Source: Ptychodera flava (taxonomy: Eukaryota > Hemichordata > Enteropneusta > Ptychoderidae). From it: 64,000 nt of DNA. This document shows, one piece after another, positions 58,101-64,000 of the stretch. Positions within the stretch are counted from its first letter, which is position 1; each line of letters opens with the position of its first letter. Where the stretch lies: contig NC_091948.1 of assembly GCF_041260155.1 (NCBI RefSeq), forward strand, positions 5,593,501-5,657,500, read 5' to 3'. Made by a program: the position numbers and the translations under genes. The notes beneath the pieces are model-generated. The model had not been told where the DNA came from. It saw nothing but the letters and a program-made list of their open reading frames with translations, and made no database searches.

Positions 58101-61100
58101 ATTTTGCAATGAATGAATTCTAACCCAGACTTCAATTCATATTTCAACGATAAAATTAGACTATTTACAGCCCTTATCATGTCGACAAGATGAACATTTT
58201 GTATTAAGCCTGACTTTTGAAGTATAACAATTGAATGGGATTTTTAACATGAGCTGGAAAATACTTCAAAAGTTGCAGATAGCAATGGACCTTTAAAAGC
58301 TCAAGTTCTCTAGTGTCCGCCCATTTGAGATATTTGTACAATCTTGATGAACACATGTTACGTTCACCAAGTTGCCTCAATAATTAAAAGTTACCGACGG
58401 TAGAACCTCATTATTATGAAATCATCTATGTCCCAGCCGTTTCACATAAGTTTTGCTAGGCAGAGGTGTGTATTATGCAACACGGGGAGCCATTTTTAGC
58501 TCACGTGTTCACACACGTGAGCTAATGTCATAGCAATGTCTGTCTGTCTTACTGTCCGTGTGTGTGTGTCTGTTTACACAATAACTCAAAAACGCCTAAA
58601 CAAATTCATGTCAGATTTGGAAGACTGGTACCATATGCTTCTTGCAAGAACCAATTAGATTTTGGTTAGTGTGGCTTGCATATTAATGAAATTATAACAT
58701 ATCAATTTTTTCATATAATTGTTTCCTATGGAGACAGTAATGACAGTGTCGACATATAACAAGAAATACTGCACAAAGTTTCATGAAACTTTTCACAGAT
58801 TGCAATCTTAGAACATTATGATGATTCTGTGAGTGTCATGTCAATTATATGCTCATTTGCATATTTAATTAACTTTTGTAATTAGTGACATAACTCTGAA
58901 ATTCTTGCACCAAATTTAATGATACATGCAACAAATATAGATCCGATATATATCTAATTGTACTTAGAAGCATTTGGCAGTGTCAAGTTAATAAATAGCT
59001 CATTCGCATATTTTATGAAGTTTTGTAATTAGCCGTTTAACTTCGAAATAACTGCACCAAGTTTCATGAAATGAGCTGCAGATACTGATCCGATAGATAG
59101 CTATCTGTGTTGTAAAGCATTTAGTAGTGCGAAGTTAATTAAGGGTTCATTTACATATTTAAGGAACTTTGTAATAAGGGATATAACTCCGAAATTATGG
59201 CACCAAATTTGGTGAAACGTGCTACAGATACTGATCTGATAAATATCTAATTGTGCTACGAAACATTGAGCAGTGTCAAGTTAATTAAGGGTTCATTTGC
59301 ATATTTAATCAATTTTGTGATTGGTGATATTACTTCAAAATTACAGCATTAAATTTGATAAAACGTGCTACATATGTTGATCTGATAGATATCTAATTGT
59401 CCAATGAAGCATTGATCAGTGTCAAATTAATAAACAGCTCATTTGCATATTAAATATGTTTTGTAATTAGTGATTTAACTCTGAGAGTACAGTGCGAAAG
59501 TTGATGAAACCTGCTACATATAATGATATAACAGATATATAATTATTCTGTGAAGCGTACTACTATTAATGAGCCTGTTGTAAAACACGTGAGCACATTC
59601 AGTTCACATTTGGTAAAATATTACGTTTGACTAGCAAATTGTATAGATATTTCCGTAAATATACAATGTTCAAAAAAAAAGTCTGTAAACCTTTCAGTTA
59701 ACCCTTTCCGATGGCAACTACGTGTTTTAGCACTACTGCATGTTGAACAGTTGTGTTATTTTGTTACAATACTCATTATCTGAATATACTTGGTTTGATA
59801 AATTAAGTATTGGCGTTCCTATGAAACTTACATTTACGAAATGAGGAACATCTTAGATGAAATAACAAATTTATGCGTGTTTCGATTTCTTTGATATTAC
59901 TGCCCGCATTATCAATTTTTATTTTCCAGAATGCTATCCAAAAGAACACAGCTGCGCAGATAAACTGACATGCGTTCTCGAATATTTCATCTGTGACGGC
60001 ATACCAGATTGCCCGGATGGAGACGACGAATGGAAGTGCAGTAAGACCTCTCTTGCATGTTCCTCACCTTTGGGTCAATTTTTACAGAAAAGATCTTGCC
60101 ATATGCATATAAACACTTATATTGATTTCCACACCAAGACTTACGAATGTAACAGTTTTAACGACTTATTTCGACTTTTATTGGAGATGTACACCTTATT
60201 TGTTTGTAACGCAGTTTTGTTGACAGTATACTCTGACTTCGTTAAAGGTGGAGGGAACTTCATCTAAAATTTATACCATATTCATGTGTGTATTTTTCCC
60301 AGCCAACGGAGATATTAATCGAAAAAGCTATTCCGGAAGCAATTTTTGAGGCAGGGGAAATTTTAATTTTGCTAGGACAGGGGACATATTTTTAGGTGGC
60401 AGGGGAGGAAATTTTAGTTTTTTATTCGGGCAGGGCAGATATTGGTTTATTGTCCTGGGGACAGGGCTCGTCGAAAAACGAGGAGAGGGGAATTAAGCTA
60501 CTTTTAAAACGGGGACAGGGGAATTTCAGCCATGGTGTTTCCAGGGATGGGGACACAGTGCAAGTACTTATACCTTTTAAAGGTTACCCAGACTACTTAG
60601 CCTATCGATTGACCCCACATCTCGCTCTACGTACGCGAGACGGAAACCAAATACAAGGCCACTGCAGTATGTGTCTGCATGGGAATGTTAATTTTCAGGG
60701 GAATTTTTTTCAGGGCAGGGGAAAATCGACAGTTTTTTTTTCATCACAGGGTAGGGTAGCTTCATGTCTGCAGGGGAAATGGAATGGCAAAATTTTGAGG
60801 GAATTTTTTCCACGGCAGGGGAAATCGGCATGTTTTTTCGCCACAGGGCAGGGGAGTTTCAAACATTCACAGTGGGGAGGGGAAACAGGCAAAAATATGT
60901 GGGGAGCGGGTAAAAATGAAGTTTGAGTGCGGCAGGGTAAGTCGAAAAATTTTCAATGGGAGGGCAAATTATGAACAGCTAATTGATTACCCTCTTGAAT
61001 TAAAATTAGTAAGTTCACATTACTTGTCCTGTACAATATATCTTATCATAGTAAGGACCTCTTTAAGAATGCATTGTTCGTTGGCTGCACCTGTAAATTT

Positions 61101-63134
61101 TAGTAAGTGAATAAATGAAAGTATTTAAAACGACAAACTCACGCACAACACAGGCAGAGACACGAACAACAGATAGACAAACACAAACAAAAACAGATAC
61201 AGACACACATACATATCTATTCATATCGACATATCTCAACAAACATGTATATCGATATCTGTACAAACAGACACATACATACATACACACACTGATCTTT
61301 AAGAATATTTTACACTTGCACGACAAGTTATGATAATGTTATCAGCAATGTAACGATTTGTCACCACTACATTCCCGTTTTTGTAGCTACTGAACGTTTT
61401 GATTGTCCATTTGGAAGGACGATTTCTATGGCATACCGCTGTGACGATTTCCCACAATGTGTTGATGGTAGTGATGAGGAAGGGTGCGATGAAATCGCAT
61501 GTAAGTTCTTGTAAATGGGAAAACGTTAATTATGAGAATTAGCACAGATAAATTGGCTTTTTGGTATGTAGCTTAACTTGACCAAAACGCCTGCAATTGT
61601 ACTGTGATAGAATTGTTTACACGCAACACTCTATGTACATTGTTGTCAGTTCATATGGGTACCAAATACTGGAAGGATATACCAATCCATTGATTAATTT
61701 ATATCACAGAAATATTAAACGCAACAAAAGAGAATTGTTGTTATCTCAGAGTGTATCTTGTTATATTTTTTGTGACCTTCCAGTCTTGGAACTTTCTTGA
61801 TTTGGCCAGATGAAGAAATTATGAGTTGATCGCCATGAATTATTAATTCTGTTACAGCGAAGCAGCGAAATTGCACAATTTACACGCACTACACATGCCA
61901 CTTTTTACACATGCAAGACACCAGCCACCTCGTTATGAATTCTCCGGAAAAAGCTGAGCTTTAAACCCAATAGGTGTATATTTTTCAAAGCTTACTTTTT
62001 GCTTAAGGATAATCTGACAGCAAATTTGAATAATATCTGAAATTCGCTTTTTACCGTCCCCTGTACAAGCGCTGTGACGTCTCAGAATGAATAAAAACCA
62101 ACGATTGAAAAGATTGTGAACTCTAAAGGATTATATATCTCTCTGAGAGATGTGTCAGAGCCTAAAGACAGCAGACATTCTTTCCGTGATTGATACGTCA
62201 GCTTTTGATCACACAAGTTACAACGACAAACACTGCATGCAGACTTTTAATAAAGGAAGGGAAACCTCATTTATGTCAGAGGTTATTCAGATCCTTATGG
62301 AAATAATCGTTACAAAATGCAAATCACAGAATTTGCATATACCTAGGCTTCCAGAATATATATACTTTTATAGGGTTCCGAGCTCAGTGTTTTGCAATGA
62401 CTTCATTGTTTGGAAGGGTCTATTAGTAGTCCACCTGGATGCTTGAAACAAAATTAATGTCAGCAACACATACCATTTTATTCTTGTCTTCGTTATTTTG
62501 TCTATATTTTCGTGTAAAAGTTATCAAATTTTAGTATTTTAGATCATGCGTACTGTGGAAGAATTTTGCGTCACTCATATGCTTCCTTTATACTTGGTTT
62601 TTTCCATCAGTTGAATGTGAAACGTATGATGATGAAGGGACAATTCCACGGCGTTGGGTCTGCGATGGCGCCGAGGACTGTAGAGATGGAAGTGATGAGA
62701 AAGACTGCCGTATGTATTATACTCCAGAATTTCACTATAGCCATGTTTTGCTTATTCCTTTTTCATATCTATTAGTAAATAGAAATAGTTAATATAACGT
62801 GCCTGCAGGTTAGAACTCGTATGGCACAGAGGAATATCAGGGGAAAACGGTCAAAGACAATACTTAATATTGATATTGATAATTAATATTTAACAATACT
62901 TTTCAAAGTGGCAGTGAATTAAAATGTAAGTCTAACTTAGACAAGATAGAAACACCACTGCATGTCGGCGTATGCTATATGGTTCGACAAATGTGAAACG
63001 ACAAAATAAACATCTACTTTCAGCATGCGAAGAGGAGCATGGACGATTTTTGTGTCAGGACGGAAAATGCATCAGTGAATACTCACTTTGCGATGGCTAT
63101 ATTGATTGTGCAGATGAGAGTGACGAAACCTGTA
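46047..63134 (+). CDS. Mosaic secreted/surface protein: thyroglobulin-1, WAP and LDLa domains (disrupted, right end open)
   Basis: Exons: 46047-46113 (signal peptide), 46854-47009 continued at 49731-49789 (thyroglobulin type-1, split by a transposon), 50341-50478 (WAP), then four LDLa exons 59930-60040, 61387-61500, 62611-62709, 63024-63134. From the thyroglobulin-1 exon end onward every junction has one base left and two bases taken, so all modules are freely joinable. Thyroglobulin-1 and WAP domains often inhibit proteases; LDLa modules bind calcium and ligands (family knowledge). The signal exon leaves one base while the thyroglobulin-1 exon takes one, so either the donor is four bases further on (AATCGGTAA then GTAACG) or a small exon was missed. 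Whether the LDLa exons, 9.4 kb beyond the WAP exon, belong to the same transcript is inferred from phase and strand. The gene runs past the right edge. Confidence 0.55.
46114..46853. other. Intron between signal and thyroglobulin-1 exons
   Basis: 740 bases of AT-rich DNA. Searched for a small exon of length 1 modulo 3 to reconcile phases; none with convincing borders was found. Confidence 0.4.
46854..47009 (+). CDS. Thyroglobulin type-1 exon, 5' part, interrupted by element D
   Basis: Acceptor TCACCTGACAG. Encodes QFSCERRRTSILAKHNFSEE, a YVGGGYDCEKDGRFKPLQCY core and NNGICGCVNA: five of the six thyroglobulin-1 cysteines, with the family CWCV reading CGCV. The frame hits TAG at 47008-47010, formed by the junction with the transposon. 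Confidence 0.88.
47010..49727. mobile_element. G-run inverted-repeat element D inserted in a coding exon (Harbinger-like)
   Basis: Ends GGGAGCATTCGTTATTTACG then GGGAGGGGGGGG and the reverse complement on the right, about 44 bases each with few mismatches. TTA duplicated at 47007-47009 and 49728-49730. Both ends carry subterminal units of the form GGGGGGGTCAAATTTTACAA. The core has no transposase frame; at 48985-49510 it holds three tandem units of about 174 bases that also occur in element F. The high similarity of the ends suggests a fairly recent insertion. Confidence 0.9.
48985..49510. repeat. 174-base tandem repeat within element D
   Basis: AACTATGAATAATTTTTTTC recurs at about 48993, 49166 and 49341, each followed by AAAACTAG..AAATCTGTGT, TTGATTATTGATATTAAT and TTTTGGAATTTCACCGAA. 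Confidence 0.85.
49731..49789 (+). CDS. Thyroglobulin type-1 exon, 3' part after element D
   Basis: Immediately after the second TTA of the duplication the original frame resumes as YGNFISRTATPPNRDPPVCK, giving the Gly and the sixth cysteine expected of the domain, then donor GTAAAA. Counting a single TTA, the two pieces form one exon of 215 bases. Confidence 0.85.
49808..49978. repeat. TCTG/TCTC-rich microsatellite
   Basis: Imperfect TCTGTCTG and CTCTCTCT blocks with CCCCTCTGT interruptions, starting 19 bases after the donor of the thyroglobulin-1 exon. Long frames here (SLSVCLS, TDRQTDRQ) are repeat artefacts. Confidence 0.95.
50341..50478 (+). CDS. WAP four-disulfide domain exon
   Basis: Acceptor GGAAAATTAG. 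Encodes LKPGHCPLSEITSSCDMVCN, SDAECPTNLKCCDTDC and GKTCVEPKQ: eight cysteines in WAP spacing with the KPG.CP start. The donor reads AAG then GCAAGT, a GC-AG intron type; no GT donor in frame is near. Confidence 0.88.
50505..50851 (-). mobile_element. tRNA-derived SINE
   Basis: On the minus strand from 50851: GGAGGCAATGATAGGCCAG, then TGGCTAGAGCAGTGGACT (A-box like), GAGTTCGAGCCCC (B-box like), then the body GTGTCCTTGAGCAAGGCTCT, GGGTTGGTAG..., GCGCTTGAGCACATGTACC-like sequence and a tail of TTATTATTATTC. The two RNA polymerase III boxes and the simple-repeat tail identify a SINE; it sits 27 bases after the WAP exon. Confidence 0.8.
50852..52045. other. Intron sequence between WAP exon and element F
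   Basis: No exon or repeat recognised; mixed composition with several short shadow frames. Confidence 0.4.
52240..52960. repeat. 174-base tandem repeat within element F
   Basis: About four diverged units; TCTATGAGAAAACTATGAAT-like anchors recur near 52447, 52622 and 52793, with AAAACTAGTAATATCTGTGC, TGATTAGCATA..GGTTACAA and TTTTGGAATTTCACCGAA between them, as in element D. Confidence 0.8.
52970..53916. mobile_element. CAGGG...CCCTG element nested in F (hAT-like)
   Basis: Left CAGGGCTCGAAATTAAC, right GCTAATTTCGATCCCTG; ACTTC directly outside both ends (52965-52969, 53917-53921). GGTAGCCC repeats are clustered inside both ends. Ends resemble hAT elements, but only five duplicated bases are seen instead of eight. 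Confidence 0.65.
54871..54950. repeat. 80-base near-perfect palindrome
   Basis: CGTTGGTGTTTTCCTCAGAC runs into ACTTTACAAAGTGGCCATAT and back, closing AACACCAACG; centre GCCATATGGC at 54905-54914. Confidence 0.9.
56213..56340. repeat. 128-base fold-back repeat
   Basis: TGTGATTACGCAGC faces GCTGCGTATTCACA; inner stem ATCGATCGC..CTCGGGTCAAGG and GGTCATC with its reverse, loop CGCTCCAGT. Confidence 0.85.
57390..58489. other. Intron sequence, no feature recognised
   Basis: AT-rich; no LDLa- or WAP-like exon found. Confidence 0.4.
58490..59640. repeat. Tandem repeat, about 146-base unit, with palindromic head
   Basis: Head: TAGCTCACGTGTTCACACAC then GTGAGCTA, then GTCTGTCTGTC. Body: TTTTGTAATTAG-type anchors near 58873, 59021, 59165, 59312 and 59458, each followed by ATAACTC..AAATT and GCACCAA, and preceded by AGCTCATTTGCATATT. 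Tail: ACACGTGAGCACATTCAG. It ends 290 bases before LDLa exon 1. Confidence 0.8.
59930..60040 (+). CDS. LDLa exon 1 of the mosaic gene
   Basis: Acceptor TATTTTCCAG, donor GTAAGA. CYPKEHSCADKLTCVLEYFI then CDGIPDCPDGDDEWKC: six cysteines and acidic calcium ligands. Confidence 0.9.
60340..60960 (+). repeat. GCAGGGGAA-type degenerate repeat
   Basis: Units such as GGCAGGGGAAATTTT, GACAGGGGACATATTTTT and GGCAGGGGAAATCGGCATG recur every 25-60 bases. The 176-codon open frame over it reads repeated GRGKS..FF segments and is explained by the repeat. Confidence 0.65.
61110..61300. repeat. CA/ACAGA-rich low-complexity stretch
   Basis: ACACAAACAAAAACAGATAC, ACATACATACATACACAC and similar, 90 bases ahead of LDLa exon 2. 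Confidence 0.7.
61387..61500 (+). CDS. LDLa exon 2, lacking cysteines 1 and 3
   Basis: Acceptor TTTTTGTAG, donor GTAAGT. TERFDCPFGRTISMAYRCDD then FPQCVDGSDEEGC. The cysteines at positions 1 and 3, which pair with each other in LDLa modules, are both missing; 2, 4, 5 and 6 and the calcium site are kept. Confidence 0.87.
61501..62610. other. Intron between LDLa exons 2 and 3
   Basis: AT-rich, nothing recognised. Confidence 0.4.
62611..62709 (+). CDS. LDLa exon 3, lacking cysteines 2 and 3
   Basis: Acceptor TTTCCATCAG, donor GTATGT. ECETYDDEGTIPRRWVCDGA then EDCRDGSDEKDC. Only four cysteines; by alignment the second and third are Asp and Thr. Confidence 0.85.
63024..63134 (+). CDS. LDLa exon 4
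   Basis: Acceptor CTACTTTCAG, donor GTAGGT. CEEEHGRFLCQDGKCISEYS then LCDGYIDCADESDETC: canonical six cysteines and DESDE calcium motif. Confidence 0.9.
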
Positions 63135-63984
63135 GTAGGTGACATCATGCACGTTTAGTACCTCATAAAAACTCGCCTCTTTTTTTTTGCTCCAATTAGT
63201 TCCACAACTGTCAACTTGTCATTATGTTTTCACGGGGTTAGCCACTGATGAGGATGGAATGAGTAATCATCCGAGGTGTAGGTCTTCAAATCTATAAATT
63301 AAACATATATTTCATAAAGGATGGAATGTTTCCACTAACTTTTACGTTTTGCGAAAAAGTCTGAGTCAGTGAAACGCAAGTCTGTACACAAATTGCAGTC
63401 ACAGCTATCAACAACTGACGGTAGATAAAGGATGTTAAACATTTGAAGTCATTTTTGAGACGTTATGCAATTAATGACTAATTAATAGTGTTCGACAGGC
63501 TTAGCAACAGTACCCTCAACCTTGAACTATGACTTCAATATTTCCTCCACCTATTGTTGTCAGTGTGGCAATAAGAGTTGAATGAAATATCAGATCCTTA
63601 GTGTATCACTTACCATTTTTAGGATGCATATTTCATACATTTACAGTTGTTAATCTTAAAAGCTCATTAGATGCAGCTTTTGCATATTGTACTTGTGATT
63701 GTACTGTTTGTGAAATCATATCAATGTACCTAATTTTCAACCTGTTTACACGGCCCTTATGTTTATAACGTCCAATGCATTGGTTGACAACCAAATCTTG
63801 ACCGTACTAAATTCGTTCATGATCAATAACACAGGATCGTGTGCGCAGTGTGTTGTATTGCAAAGGCTAATGCTGTGTATGTAACCCAGGGCAGGCTTTA
63901 GGGAAAAGGTAGAAAACACGTTAACAAGAGTCACAAATATTGTCCGTCTATGATGTTACTGTGGCTATCATTCGTTGATAAGAA
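63135..63984. other. Sequence after LDLa exon 4, no exon recognised
   Basis: Presumed intron; the gene should continue to the right because exon 4 ends with an intron donor. Confidence 0.4.
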
Positions 63985-64000
63985 TAGCTGCAGTACAGTA
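63985..64000. repeat. Start of a repeat cut by the window edge
   Basis: TAGCTGCAGTACAGTA is identical to 27879-27894, where it enters the 30-base palindrome. Sixteen bases only. Confidence 0.4.

Noticed and set aside
60396..60926. 176-codon open frame, the longest in the window
   Set aside because: It is produced by a degenerate GCAGGGGAA-type repeat; the protein is a string of similar GRGKS..FF segments with no domain and no splice context.

Overview
The window is AT-rich animal DNA: short exons (38 to 190 bases) bounded by GT-AG introns, separated by long non-coding stretches packed with transposon remnants. The genes (an RPRD2-type CTD-interacting protein, an ADAL-type deaminase, and CUB/LDLa/thyroglobulin-1/WAP mosaic proteins) and the repeats point to an invertebrate, most likely a marine deuterostome such as a hemichordate or lancelet. 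That taxonomic call is inference. Nothing bacterial or viral was recognised.

Layout. (1) 1-3791: a 233-base tandem repeat and a 2.5 kb element with about 290-base inverted ends. (2) 3920-8736, minus: the first five exons of an RPRD2-like gene; the rest runs off the left edge. (3) 9.1-13.7 kb: no gene seen, one G-run inverted-repeat element. (4) 13790-26213, minus: a complete eight-exon ADAL-like gene (N6-methyl-AMP deaminase family) whose exon phases add up to an open frame of 347 codons plus stop; its introns hold several small transposons. (5) 27.2-36.7 kb: no gene seen; a 743-base palindromic element, a P-like element and a 3.1 kb G-run element. (6) 36729 to about 40.7-41.0 kb, plus: a complete gene for a single-pass membrane protein (signal peptide, CUB, LDLa, transmembrane segment, tail) resembling a short NETO-type receptor. 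(7) 41-46 kb: simple repeats and G-run elements. (8) 46047-63134 and beyond, plus: exons for a signal peptide, a thyroglobulin type-1 domain, a WAP domain and four LDLa domains, all in compatible class-1 phases except the first junction, probably one secreted or surface mosaic protein that continues past the right edge.

The most striking results are about transposons. A 2718-base element with 3-base TTA target duplications sits inside the thyroglobulin-1 coding exon and creates a stop at its junction; removing it restores the sixth cysteine. It belongs to a set of elements with GGG...CCC ends, TTA/TAA duplications and runs of G or C (Harbinger-like by these signs) seen at least five times here. 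A second family (ends CACRGTCCCTC, 7-base duplications) has two larger copies and two roughly 30-base scars made only of the two abutting element ends inside 7-base duplications, as expected of P-element-type excision footprints; one scar has its own empty site in a neighbouring tandem repeat.
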